Positions 31,801 to 43,400 of a DNA stretch of 64,000 nt are shown in pieces. The DNA is from Anoplopoma fimbria. Its lineage: Eukaryota > Chordata > Actinopteri > Perciformes > Anoplopomatidae. The stretch spans positions 12,776,124 to 12,840,123 of the forward strand of contig NC_072464.1 in the NCBI RefSeq assembly GCF_027596085.1. The letters are read 5' to 3'. Position 1 is the first letter of the stretch; every line of letters starts with the position of its first letter. The notes below the pieces were generated by a model. The model did not search any database. It saw only the letters and a program-made list of their open reading frames with translations, and was not told the DNA's origin. Made by a program: the position numbers and the translations under genes.

Positions 31801-34800
31801 ACAACCAGGGTCAGGTTGTTACTAATGTGCCTATGGGTTTGCCTGGGAATATTACCTTTGTTCCTATAAACAGTGTAGACTTGGACTCCCTTGGCCTCTG
31901 TGGTGCTCAGACTATAGCAACAGGGATCACTGCTGATGGCCAGCTAATAATGACAAGTCAGCCCGTTGACGGCGCGGAGAGTCTGGCGAAGACAGATAAT
32001 CACCTTTCACAGACGCTACCAGTAGATGGCTCAAATGCAAATCATGAGATATATGTGCCAACGTCTTCCTCTCAGCTACAAATTCAAACGAACGAATCAG
32101 GTCTGCTGACGCAAGACACTTCATTGTCATCAGTTGGTGGAGAGCAAGCTGACTCGGGTTCTGGTCTCCAGGAGGGCTTCATCCAACAGAACCAGGAGCA
32201 GAGCATCCAGGTGTCCTCAGCTCAGTCCATCATCCAGCTGCAGCAGGTACCTATTCAGACCTCCAACGGTCAGGTGGTCCAGTCCATGGCAACAGGCGGG
32301 CAGAACCTGCAAAACGTGCAGCTGATCAACCCGGGAACATTCATCATCCAAGCACAGACGGTCACACCGTCGGGTCAGATACAATGGCAGACGTTTCAGG
32401 TGCAGGGAGTGCAGAACCTTCAGAACCTGCAGCTGCCGACAACACCACCCCAGCAAATAACTCTGGCTCCAGTCCAGACGCTATCACTGGGTTCCACTCC
32501 AGTCAGCATCAGCACAGGACAGATCCCCAACCTGCAGACAGTGACGGTCAACACAATGGCCCAACATGAAGGAAACACAGACAGCCCTGGAGGTACAGTA
32601 GCTCTTTTTTATTAATTCATGTATAATGTAGTACTTTATGTTGTTGCATTTATATTAAGAAATTCTACTATTTTGAAGTATTTTACAAGGGTCTAGCTTC
32701 AGCAAATTCCTTTAAAATGCCATTCTGTACTTAATTACTACATTTATTACATCTGGGGTAGGCAACCTTTGGTACATGGTAGCTTAACCAGTTGCACGCT
32801 AGCAATAAGTGTGCAGGAGATTTTTTGGGAAATATTGAAGTGCCCTATCATTCGCATGCCAGATTACCTCTTTCAAAGCCATTGGAAATTGTGCAGCCTG
32901 TTATTTATGGTAGTTTGATTGATATTTTATTTCACAAACGCTGCTTACTCTGCCTCTGATTGGCTAGTACTCGTTGCCTTCTTTGCAGAACTATTTAATT
33001 AAGTCTTTTGCTGATGAACAAGATTGGTGGAAGGTTGGTAGGGTTAATGATTTCAACTCAGATGTGGATGTTTTCATAAGGAAGGCAGGCTTCTTGTACA
33101 GTTGTCTCATACATAATTACAATGTCCTGATTATGGGAGAAAACCCATTTTTTTGTCGTGTCATGATTAAACACAATGTTAACCTTAATGATGAAATGGA
33201 ACACTGATTAACAAGAAAATGTAACAATGGTACCTCATATCAAATAGGTTTCCGACCCTTGTGTCACACTAATTGGTTAAATGTGAAAGGACGTGTGGAG
33301 CTCAAAGCGGACTATCCAAAGTGCCGTCTGTGTCAAATTATCTGTACTGTTGTAGGGATGTTACTGACTACTAAACAACTACAATTAAATCGGTCAATAG
33401 GCCTTGTCCACTGAAGACACCCTGACACGTAACAACAAGAAAAGCACAGGTGTAAATGATGAAATGAATGATGGCCGAATTCCATTTAGCTGCTACAGGT
33501 TCACAGTCCTGGTAATGTGCAGGCTGGCTCTCTGTCATGGCTTATTGGCTTCAAAAAAGAAGCTGTAAAGCCTGTGCTTTACTTTGATTTGCTGTTCAAA
33601 TTATCTATATTTGTGTCTAAAAAATATTTGATTATATAAAATTTTGAAAAAACAACAAAGCCCTAATATTTTAGAAGCTGTGGGCTTGGCATATTTCATT
33701 AATACTTCATCTCAACAATTGGAGATTATTTAATAAACATAGTTTGTTTACATTCCGCATCTCAAGTAAATACATTGTGTGTATCTTTAAAGCGTTATTG
33801 TGTTTAGTTTGTATGTAGTATTTGCTATCAAATCACTGTGATGACGTTTTTGATTGTAGCAAAGTCCTTCCTTCCGTTTTCTGCCACACATGGACTAAAA
33901 AATCCACAATCTATTATTTTATCACTGAGTTCGACATGCTGTCAGTCACACAGAATAGTGGGGTATCTCTCTCTCTGAATGCTTTTTGATAACTTTACCA
34001 GAGCTTGATATTTCCGTACACATTATTTCCAGATATTCGGATAAAAGAAGAGCCGGACTCTGGAGACTGGCAGCTAAGCACCGACTCCACCCTGAACACA
34101 AGTGACCTGTCGCACCTTCGCGTCAGGCTGGTGGATGAGGAGGATCAGTTGGGTCAGGAGGGCAAGAGGCTGCGCAGGGTGGCGTGTACTTGCCCCAACT
34201 GTAAAGAGTCAGGTGGGAGGTGAGTGAGCCTGCCTTCATACTCTGTACAGCTCTGCATTGGAAATTCACATTGCATGACCCTAACTGCCCATACCTGTGT
34301 TCCTCAGAGGATCCAGCACGGGGAAGAAGAAGCAGCACATCTGCCACATTGCTGGCTGTGGGAAAGTATACGGAAAGACATCACACCTGCGAGCACACCT
34401 GCGCTGGCATTCAGGGGAGCGACCTTTTGTTTGCAGCTGGATGTTCTGTGGGAAGAGGTTCACACGCAGCGATGAGCTGCAGAGACACAGGAGGACACAC
34501 ACAGGTGCAATTTTTTTTTTTTTTTTTTGCTCCCTCTGTGTTTGCACATCAGGAAAAACACCAGTAAAATGTGTTAATTTGTGCCCTTCAAAGGGTGAGT
34601 CACATAAGAAATAACAGTGTTTGTAAAATGTCAGGTGAGGATTGAAGGCCATTGTGAAAAAAGCACAACCAGATTTCACAGTTTTCAGTTTGAACCGTTT
34701 TTTTCTACAGTCTAATTTGCAGGATCTGTTAACATCCGATTAAATAACAAAACCGTTTCAAGAGATACTCGTAGTAAACTGGCTTCTTGGTTTTAATTTT

Positions 34801-35872
34801 ATCTCATTATTCTCCTTTGAATCTGAACAATCTTGCATCAGCTCACCTAGTCTGCCGTCCCGGGATGAACTATAGGATATAGTAGCCTATGAGAAATTCA
34901 GTGAAATATATATAGGCACAACATAATTATATACATTATCTGATGACATTTACTCCTAGAATAAACTTCTAAAAGAGATATGACCAATTTATAAACCCTT
35001 GCTGTATCATTGGCTGCCTGAGGCCTCTGACAGTACAGGCTGGAGTAGCATTTTATCACAATGTCAGATTCAAGCTCTGATATCAAAAGGATAGGTTGGA
35101 TTTTTTTGAAGCGGGGTTGTTTGAAGTACTTATCCGTTCTTAGTGTATAACCCACAGTAGATGGCAGTTTTTAAGTAGCTATAATATGTTTTGCTGCTTG
35201 TGTCCGTTTCTCCAAACGGGGGGGCTCATACAAACCCGCTTAAACAAATTCAATATTCAATAATTCTAGGTTTTTAATGTGTGATAATTGTAATCATCTA
35301 GATAGCATCCATTAGTCATCAATTTATTTGTCAGTGATTGGAGTGGTTGGAATTTAACAACTAATATTACAATAAAAATATTTAGACTTCAATGACATTC
35401 CTGCCTTTTATTATTTTATTTATTAGACAACCAATTTGAACTTGTGTGCCACTTTCTTAAACTTACCTCCTCACCTATGAAACAGTCCCGTCCCCCCAAG
35501 AAATGCCATGTTTGCCTCTCTCCAAAATGTATTCAGCATCAAACTCTTTATCTTTCAAACTATATTTTCTCTCTGGCAGGAGAGAAGAAGTTTGTCTGCC
35601 CAGAATGTTCCAAGCGTTTCATGCGGAGCGACCACCTGGCGAAGCACATTAAAACTCATCAGAACAAAAAAGGCGTGAACTCTGGAAGCGCTGTGGTGGC
35701 CTCGATGGAATCCGCGGGGTCCTCAGACAGTATCATCACCACGGCGGGCGGGACCACCCTCATCCTCACCAACATCCAGCAGGGTTCCAGCAACGCCCAG
35801 GACATCCTGGCCAACGCAGAGATCCCTCTCCAGCTCATCACCACGGTAGCGGCCAGCGAAGTCATGGAGTGA
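28868..35872 (+). CDS. sp3: Transcription factor Sp3 (complete coding region, 7 coding exons)
   Basis: Join 28868-28874, 29200-29297, 29656-29751, 31341-32592, 34033-34219, 34308-34504 and 35580-35872: 2130 bp, 709 residues, phases consistent. It begins [20 protein letters not shown] against human [20 protein letters not shown]. Sp3 is a nuclear GC-box-binding activator/repressor. Domains: acidic N-terminus; two Gln/Ser/Thr-rich activation regions (about 68-480, with [10 protein letters not shown] and [19 protein letters not shown]); SUMO-acceptor IKEE with Lys489; Btd box CTCPNC (536-541); three C2H2 fingers at 559-581, 589-611 and 619-639 with recognition residues KHA, RER and RHK, the GGGGCGGGG-binding set. 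IKEE and the C-terminal NIQQGS..EIPLQL..ME pattern favour Sp3 over Sp1/Sp4. It is shorter than human (about 781) because Ala/Gly/acidic runs near the N-terminus are missing. By synteny with ola1 it is probably the sp3a ohnologue, which this window alone cannot prove. Confidence 0.96.
28875..29199 (+). other. sp3: sp3 intron 1 (325 bp)
   Basis: Donor GTATGT, acceptor CTTTTCTGCACAG. It contains a dense cluster of GCTAGC and related hexamers (28898-29050). Confidence 0.85.
28898..29050. repeat. GCTAGC/GCTAAC-rich degenerate repeat
   Basis: Five exact GCTAGC palindromes plus GCTAAC, GTTAGC and CTTAGC variants in about 150 bp, with irregular spacing. Chance expectation for one hexamer in this length is well below one. 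Similar sequence recurs near 56563-56592. Confidence 0.75.
29200..29297 (+). CDS. sp3: sp3 coding exon 2
   Basis: Encodes (A)[19 protein letters not shown] and [13 protein letters not shown]. Donor GTAACG. An internal ATG at 29229 (GACATGG, strong context) matches the second start (MAALDVDS) used by mammalian long Sp3 isoforms. Confidence 0.93.
29298..29655 (+). other. sp3: sp3 intron 2 (358 bp)
   Basis: Donor GTAACG. The acceptor region is a T-rich stretch followed by ATTGTGGGAAG, so the AG is preceded by purines, an unusually weak 3' splice site. Nothing else was recognised. Confidence 0.85.
29656..29751 (+). CDS. sp3: sp3 coding exon 3 (symmetric, 96 bp)
   Basis: Encodes [20 protein letters not shown] and [12 protein letters not shown]. 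It matches human DTQPSPLALLAATCSKIGPP, then diverges where the human protein has acidic and Ala-rich runs. Phase 0 at both ends. Donor GTAAGT at 29752. Confidence 0.9.
29752..31340 (+). other. sp3: sp3 intron 3 (1.6 kb)
   Basis: AT-rich. It contains a probable MITE-like element (about 30158-30425) and a 10-bp-arm hairpin near 31030-31054. Acceptor TTATTTTCTCAG. Confidence 0.85.
30158..30425. mobile_element. Probable decayed MITE
   Basis: Starts TAGGGCTGTGTATTGGCAAG and includes ATACTGTAAGCAAAGCGATA and TATTGCAATAT. These are phrases I recall from an abundant teleost repeat family. Boundaries are approximate and no clear target-site duplication was found. Confidence 0.5.
31341..32592 (+). CDS. 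sp3: sp3 coding exon 4, Gln/Ser/Thr-rich activation domains
   Basis: 417 codons plus one base; residues 68-484 and the first base of Asp485. It contains [65 protein letters not shown] (invariant in human Sp3) and [20 protein letters not shown]. Donor GTACAG. It lacks Met at the two positions where human short isoforms start, but has a Met at 31950 between them. Confidence 0.96.
32593..34032 (+). other. sp3: sp3 intron 4 (1.4 kb)
   Basis: Contains a hAT-like element (32753-33261). The remainder is AT-rich. Acceptor TTATTTCCAG. Confidence 0.85.
32753..33261. mobile_element. Non-autonomous hAT-like transposon (about 509 bp)
   Basis: The left end CTGGGGTAGGCAACC and right end GGTTTCCGACCCTTG are imperfect terminal inverted repeats resembling the hAT consensus CAGGGGTCGGCAACC. 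The flanking 8-mers TATTACAT and TGTCACAC agree at five of eight positions, with three transitions between them, compatible with an old 8-bp target-site duplication. No transposase frame was seen inside. Confidence 0.6.
34033..34219 (+). CDS. sp3: sp3 coding exon 5 (SUMO motif and Btd box)
   Basis: Encodes (D)[58 protein letters not shown] and SGG. IKEE is the SUMO-acceptor site (Lys489) of the inhibitory domain known in mammalian Sp3. CTCPNC is the buttonhead box. Donor GTGAGT. Confidence 0.97.
34308..34504 (+). CDS. sp3: sp3 coding exon 6 (zinc fingers 1 and 2)
   Basis: After an 88-bp intron (34220-34307; acceptor GTTCCTCAG). It encodes [37 protein letters not shown] and [20 protein letters not shown]. 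Two complete C2H2 fingers with TGEK-type linkers; helix contacts K-H-A and R-E-R. Donor GTGCAA is weak and directly followed by 18 T. Confidence 0.98.
34505..35579 (+). other. sp3: sp3 intron 6 (1.1 kb)
   Basis: Begins GTGCAA then T18 (34511-34528). It includes a probable repeat fragment (35080-35230). Acceptor TTTCTCTCTGGCAG. Confidence 0.85.
35080..35230. mobile_element. Probable dispersed-repeat fragment
   Basis: TTGAAGCGGGGTTGTTTGAA, GTACTTATCC, CAGTAGATGGCAG and TTTCTCCAAACGGGGG occur in an order I recall from a repeat common in percomorph genomes. Ends and family are unresolved. Confidence 0.4.
35580..35872 (+). CDS. sp3: sp3 terminal coding exon (zinc finger 3 and C-terminus)
   Basis: Encodes [20 protein letters not shown] and [11 protein letters not shown] (finger 3, contacts R-H-K), then a Ser/Ala/Thr-rich tail with [20 protein letters not shown] and [21 protein letters not shown] at 35870-35872. 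The tail matches human Sp3 (TLILANIQQGS, EIPLQLVTV, ETME). Confidence 0.98.
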
Positions 35873-37450
35873 TTTACACTCCACTTATGAACTTCTACAA
35901 CCTCTCTCATACTGTATACTCCTACCTGCATTTTTATTCAAGTTTTGAAGAAAAACAAAAATTATAAATATATATATACAGTATATATTTTAACACAGAC
36001 GTAGTCAGTCCATGTCCATACTCAGTTTTTACTGAGGAGAAACTAGAAGCGGAGACTAAAAGATGATAAAGGTGGAAAAAGACATTGCAGTAAACACACA
36101 AGGAAATGCCTTATTTTGTACAATATTGTGTCGTTGGAAATGTAGGATGCCATTTTGTTTTGAACCTACTTATTTTGCGTTAATGTGTTTTTCACAAAAG
36201 ATATTGGTAAGTTGAGCAATTTTCTCCTCGCTTTTTTTTTTTTCATGTTATATTCTGATGATGTCCTTGGTAAGCAAGGTTTGTTCCATCCTTTAAGCAA
36301 AGATTAAATCTCTCAACAGAGCTAATTTTAAGTAATGTTATTGCTTATATCCATGCAAATGTATCCATGTTATGTGTTTATTTTATTTTATATTATGCAT
36401 TCTTATTTCAGTGTCCTCCTTGCATTCAGACTTCTTGCAAATTAGCCAGCCCTCCTTAAAACCTGTTGTCACACTTGCTACATTTTGAAACAGGTAAAAA
36501 TCAAAACAATCAAATGTTGTATTGTTATTCCTCTTGAACATATACTGTTGATATGATTATTTGCTTATTAAATATTTTGACTGAACAGCTATTTATATTC
36601 CGGCTTTACATAGACAACACATTTGTTATATTACAAGTCAAAAATATTTCAAATGGCTCCATTATATGTAATTTAAATGTTTTTGTAAAACCTTTTTGGA
36701 GGACTTAAAAAAAAATAAAAATACATGCATTGTAATATTAAGAAGAAAAGCCATTATTTTGGAGGTATTTGCCAAATTTGACTACAAACTCAGGGTGACT
36801 TGTGACTGTGTGATATAATTAGAATAAATCACCTCTGTAGCTTCTCGGGCCGTGGTGGTGATGTAAAGAAATGGTGTTTGATGATGGACCAAAAGCTGAG
36901 GTGAATTAAGCTGTCACCATGTAACCAATGCTCATTGAATTCTACCATGTCAGTTTTTACGATGAGGACAACCCCTGTTCGTGTTATAGAAACAGCTTCA
37001 CAGAATTCTCATCAGGATCTTGCTCCATCATGCAGTTGGAAAAAATTCAATGCATTACTGAAAGCGGTACTCTTTTTAACTGCACTATTCTCATCACTTG
37101 TTGTTAATCCTTTTGTATAAAACATGTTTTGTATACTTCCCAAGAAACTGTCCTTTATATTCATTGTCAGTAATTGTAAAATGTTTGTCTTTTTTTTTTT
37201 TTTATATAATTTTTCTTTAACTTTATGTTGCATTTCCCTCCTTTACGTTATTAATTGTTTTTGTTTATTTTATCTCTAAACCCCCTCCCCTCAACTGTTG
37301 AATTGTTAATTTGAATGCACACTGAACAGTGAATTATGGTGGCATATTTGATTAGATTTTGGACACGTTGTCCTCTTCAGGAGATTAATGCTTTACCCCC
37401 ATTAAAACAGCATCTTTATATTATGTAATAAACACTGTTTAGGTTTGTTC
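35873..37450 (+). other. sp3: sp3 3' UTR (probable extent)
   Basis: AU-rich sequence after the stop with AATAAA at 36714-36719, 36823-36828 and 37427-37432; the last is followed by a GT-rich stretch (TGTTTAGGTTTGTTC). Alternative polyadenylation is likely. The true end is not determinable from sequence alone. Confidence 0.55.
37427..37432 (+). terminator. sp3: Candidate distal polyadenylation signal for sp3
   Basis: AATAAA in ATGTAATAAACACTG with a downstream T/G-rich element; proximal alternatives at 36714 and 36823. Confidence 0.45.
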
Positions 37451-40400
37451 TCACTTAAACATCTTCTGTATAAATATGTCAATATAACATCAATATAAAC
37501 CTTCTGTTACACTTGAATTCCCTTTCATTTTTCCTTAATAGTTTTCTGTTTTTATCCATGGATGCTGTTAAATGTCTGCTTTCTAATGGTAGTTTGATAT
37601 TTCATACTAAAATGACTAAATGTAAGACAAGTTAGAATTATGCTTGAAACCTTTTGTTGTGTGTCTTTTCGAAGACTTGACATCGAGCCAGAGGTTCATT
37701 CTCCCCCCGCGGCTTATACTCTGGTTTAGTAGTCCAGTAGATGTCACTACAGCCAAGGGAGCAGGACGAGAGGTATGTTTGACCCCTTGACCTTCCCCGT
37801 GTAGCACTGCTAAGATAAGGACAGAAGTCACTGAGGCTAACAGGAGGTGTGGACCCTCAATTAACCACAAGTTAATGTCACACTGAAATGTCAGCAACGT
37901 ATTCTGCTGCTGGAGAACAAAGTAGTGTCTCATGACTTTGAACAACCCTACGCATGAGAGGTAACGGCTTCTGGTTTTATGACCTATATTCATGTATACT
38001 TGAGTTAATTATCAGAAATCTATTTAAATATCCTGCCCTTTTTTTTTGTTTCTGACTTCTTAGTATCCACACAGTTGCCTGTCACTATCATTTGCCAGAT
38101 GTACGGATCATTTCTTTATATTTTGATATATTAACCTGATATTACGTTCCCGCATCAGCACACACATGCTGCATCACTATCTGGGCCTCTTACGCTAAAT
38201 GGGACATTTTACTAATTAGGTACTGTTGCTATTTTTTCTTTAATATTAAACTCAAGACAGTGGCATAAGGTAGTTAAAAATGTATTATAGCCTTCCTGGT
38301 TTTAGTGCCTGTGAACATAATTAAAATGGTAGTCTATGAAAAGCTTTATCTGGTTAATCAGAATGAAAAGCACATGCTTTCTGAGTCTTAGTCAATTTGC
38401 TGAAAACGAGTCAGAAGATGTGGTCTATAACGTTAAAGAGGACTCGTCCGTATTGTTGCTCCTTTCATTTGCATAATTTAATGAATTCAATTCATTGTAA
38501 TGCAATACCAAGTGCACCAGGAACGTAGAATGACAGTTTGAGTTAATGAAATGTGTTAACGGTATCATCATTTACTTGTATGTTAATTAGTCCAATTAAT
38601 TTCCCCTGCTCGGTAATCTGAATATTGTAATAATCTTTTCTCCCCTGCAGGAATGAACCTATGATACACACACCTTTGGGACAATCTGCTTGGAGAATTT
38701 GTGGGTTTTATCCAGTTGAATCGGGCGATGGCAAATATGAAAAAAAAAACGTGAGTGCTTAAAAATATTTCTTGGGTTTTAGGTTCAGGAATATTTCAGC
38801 AGTTTTTGGGAAATGTTTTACCCTGTGCTTGAATATTATTTACCAGAGGTTGTGTATTGTCTGCCTTTAGCTTTTATGATGCAAATCAAACCCACAGATG
38901 GAAATGTTTTGAGGAGGATTGTCCGGTGCCAGAGTCAGGATAACTTTCAGTTGCTTGAAAAACGGCCATAGCTTTGTAACAAGAAGAGGGATGGTTGTTC
39001 TGGCCGTTGCAGATAAAAGCTGCCATCAGTGTGCGATCCTCCTCGGCACGTAAAAGGAAGGAATGAAGAGAGATCGGGTGGCTGCTGAGCGTGACACTGT
39101 CTACAATGTCATTTCAACTGACCACCTGGATTGGAGGCTAACTTTGTCAACAAACTGTTGTAACTCTTCTAATAGCGTACTTGTGTATGTCAGTATTGGC
39201 CTGTGACCTCTGAGCAGAGAACAGTTTTTAGCCCAGTTAAAGAATCTGGAGAGGTGATTTTAGTTTTTAAAAAAAAAACTGATGCAAGACAAGTAAAGCA
39301 TCTTGATTTTGTTGAGGCAAATGTGTGTTTACTGCACCAACACTTAGTTCATTGTTGATGGTGTAGTTTGAAATTCAACTGGAACGGATTTTGCGAAAGA
39401 GTAATGAAACGCAATTCAACTTGAGTCTTTTTTTTTTAGATTAAAAGGAAAGCTTTTTTTAATAATGCGGCTTCAGTATTGTGTTTTTGTGATGGAAAAA
39501 TAGTGTTTACACTACTAGTTGTTTGTGTGTTTGTGCTGCAGGCAATAGCTTTGGTTCTTCTAGTTCAGGTTGAATAATGGTGGAATTGTACATTGTGCGC
39601 ATCTTTTCTTCCAATTCATGTGCAAAATGCATAAACACAATAAACACTGTAATCATGCAATAACATTTCCAACTGTAAGTGTGATAGAATTCCAAATGCT
39701 ATTGGGATTATGGTTCTTAACCAATGGGAGGTAATGTGAACTGTTGGCAGAAATTACTTCTTTCATTATACTGTCCCAAATATACAAAATACAAGAGGGC
39801 TTCTTCTTCCCCACGTATCCCTGCCCAATTTTAACTGTTTTCCCCAGTTGTTGAAGGATAGGGCTGTAATTTTTTTGCAAAGTGACTATTATTTGCCTTT
39901 CTCAAGGAATCAACAACTTGAAAGTACAGTGCAATGAAATGTTGGGGTTCTGCAGCTGCATTTATTTGCAATATGTCTCTTTTGTGAAACTCTGAATTTA
40001 GAGCATAAACCATTATTTATTTTCCCTCTTGGATATGAACTGAATGTCTCCTCACAAATGAAAAGCACTTCCAATCCTGCTTAATATTTTGTTTACAGAG
40101 GGGTACTAATGGTGTTTTTCTTTTAGACCATTAGGACATTTGAAACCATATAAAAACGTGTCCTGTGTTTCTACATTCCTGACACATTCTTGCCCTTGAT
40201 CAACTATAGAAGGCAGACAATAGCGCAGATCATTTTCCCCATGCAGGGAAACACAGCATGGATCAACTCAATAACCTGATATTCCCTGTCTACTGAGTGT
40301 GGCCAATTTAGCAGAAGGTCAGCGCCTTTTTTTTTTATTCCAGAGACAATTTGGTGACCTCCCTCTGGAGCCCCAGCAGGAAAAACAGATTCTTCGAGCT

Positions 40401-43400
40401 ACAAAGTGCTTGTGTTGACATTGCGTTTAGGTGTGGACTTCTCAAGGTGAACAGATACGTAGTGAGGGACAGGGAGCCTATTATGCAAACCCGAGCCACG
40501 GACAGAAGTGGCAGGCTTGTGGATTCAGTTTTTCATATATTTTGGCAATTATTGAGCGTCACGGTGGATGTTTAAATTTAAAGATGTCCACTGGGTGTAA
40601 AAGTATGGTGTATGTGCTGCGGTGGCTACAAATCATCTTCCATCATCCTTTTCTATTCAGAGGTGCCATTCATAGCTTCAAATTAGACACAGTGAAATGA
40701 TGGTATGACTATGTTCTACTTTAGGAGGGTGGGATTCAGATTTGATCAATCTTTGCTGTCTGTATTGCAAAATTTCTCTCTCCTGCTGGTTTGCATTTAC
40801 TGTATGTACGTTTTTTTTACCAGATCCAACTGTGAAAATTGAATCGACAACAATGAGACACCTCCATCAAATTTTCCACATTATGTTCTTTGTATTCATA
40901 CACAGCATGTGTCTGTTTTTAGTGAAGAGACAATTGCATAAGATGATGTTGGGATCTATGAGAAGATTAGGAGGTATAATTTTAAGGCATTCCTCACAGC
41001 AGTCATATAGTTTTTTTTTTCCATTGTACGAAATAACTCCTTTTCTTTATTGTGCACCTCAAGGTCAAATGTGACATCGGCTTCAACTTCCTCGGACTGG
41101 GAGTTGAGGATAAACTGCATGCGTGCCCTCAATATTCTCTTTTTTGTGACAAGAGCTGGCCTCCAGTGTTATTCAGCCCATTGAAAACAATTTCAGATAT
41201 GAAAGGAGTCGTTTAGTGTCTGGAAATGTACATTAAATGGTGTCAACAACATCCTGGAGGTCAGAGTAGAGTCCCCATGGAGACTGAATCTGGCTGCTGA
41301 GCCCTAAGACTCGACACCCCCCTGAGTGGCGGCTCCGTGATGGCTCTCAGTTTCTCTCGTCATGTCCCTGGCAGCTTTGACACAGGTAATATGCATGCAG
41401 GCTGACAGTGCCTGGGATGTGCGGCAGAGACAATGATGTACATATCATTTTCCTCCCTGACTGATTGAAGACTGTAATCTGTGCTGGACTTTCTCTCTGA
41501 TTACACACGTCTCAGGGAGCAAAACAAGGACTCTGAGCTGCCACTGGGCACCGGACTCATCCAGGGCTTTCAGCCTTCAAGAGGACTGAAGTCCGCCTTT
41601 AAGGTGAGCTCAATTTTCGTCCCATTTACACTATTGTTACAAGTGTCGGATGGAATGCATCTGGTGGATAGTGGTCAAACTGTGGCTGTCTGAAGATGAC
41701 ACAGAAACAGATGTTTCTGGCACCCAAGGTCATCCTATTCCCATCTTCAGCACTGTGGCAAATGTTTCAAGCTCCTGTGACGGCACAAAGAGAGAAACAA
41801 TATTATGAATTTTACATTCACCGGCATTGTGTTCTGTGTTTACAAAATGCAAAGAGACTCCTACAACTCAACTGGCCAAACCTGTCCAACAAGACCAACC
41901 AAGAAATAAAGACATATCAGCATTGTTATCTGAACAAAGAAAGTGTTCCACTTGTTTAAGGATAAAGCCAACCCAAAGGTTTTATTATTTAAAGTTTTTT
42001 TCTTTTTGAATAATATATAATGTTTTGCCAAAAAGTACACTCAGATATTCAACACGCCCTTAACCTGCCTGCGTAACCTTGTGAGGTACACTTGTGTCTT
42101 TATGTAAAAATAGATTTCTCTGTTGACAGTAGGTCAATCCTTTACAGAAGTTACCTAGCACATTACAAGGTTGGTCTCGGGGGAGAAGTAATGGGTTCTG
42201 GGCAATTGACCAACCTGCCATGCTTTGCTGCACCTGCACTGAGTTAGAGCTGTCATCATTACCACTTCCTCTAACGTTCCCCCACAGCAACCCAGACACT
42301 CCCACTTACAGCGATATTTCACTTTGGTTGAACATTTTCACTTTTTATAATGCGTCCCTCCGTACACGAGCAGAGGCAGTCTAGCCGTAAGATTTGAAGC
42401 AGTAAGGTAACCTCTAACAGGCCTTTGGGGTCTGCACTAAAACATAACGTTTCCAAAATACCTCCCAGTCACCAGCTATGACTCTGACTTAAACTTTTCA
42501 GATTGAGAACCATGCTCGCCATAAAGAAAAAAATCTTGAAGATGAAAGGTTGTAACAGTGTCTATCCAAATTTTCTCCATGTCAAAATATGAAGAACCTG
42601 AGGTAAGTCATTTGAATGGCATTTATCCTCTATTTTAGTTGATTTATTCAAAATGATTGCAAGATTGTACAGTCTGAAATAATCATTAGGCAGTTCTGTT
42701 GAAAAAAAACATGTTTGAATGGTTCATTAGAATGAATCAAAAGCTTCTACATTATTTAGTTAATCAAGACTTGCTGTTAGGAAGTACCTTCAATTTAATT
42801 TATATATTTTTTTCTTTTCCTTTCATTAGTGCAATCCTTTTTATAAACTATTGTACATTTAAATGAGTACAGCAGCACTACATACAGGTCAGGGATCAAA
42901 ATTGTGGAGGTCACAGACTTCACGCAGCTTTCTGATTGCAAGGCCGTCTGAAATCTGGTCTGATTAACGTTTTCAAGAATCTCTTTGTGCTTTAGTTATC
43001 AGTGAACTTCAATAGCATCGTGAACAATCTGCTTAGAAGAGACTTCTCACATCTGCTTCCCTTAAACAGTTCAAAACAATCTCACCACAAGGTCCATTTA
43101 GTATATTTCGAGCACAAGTGTTGATATCAGCCTATGTCACAAAAGATACAGGAAGTTGTGAGTGATTCTGGGTGCTGCTGACTACAAACTAATTCTCACA
43201 TATTTTTCTGACATGGAAACAACATTATTGTAATAAAAAAGGTTTAGCATTCATGCTTTTTAAAACAACAAATTTCCAAAAACGATCATGGCCTCGGCAT
43301 TGCGAGCCTGCAGCAACTTCGCTCTAACTTGCAGATGTTTTTCCCTCAGTTTTCACGTCCTCCTCCCACACATGTCTTATATCAGTATTTGCCGGATCCA

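Noticed and set aside
32134..32569. Alternative frames inside the sp3 Gln-rich exon
   Set aside because: Out-of-frame shadows of a well-supported coding exon.
34281..34679. Minus-strand 132-residue frame
   Set aside because: Antisense to the sp3 zinc-finger exon and its T tract; no recognisable domain.
41481..41693. Possible exon with GTGAGC donor (REQNKDSELPLGTGLIQG...)
   Set aside because: A plausible AG and GT frame a short open stretch, but the peptide matches no family I know and no partner exons were found.
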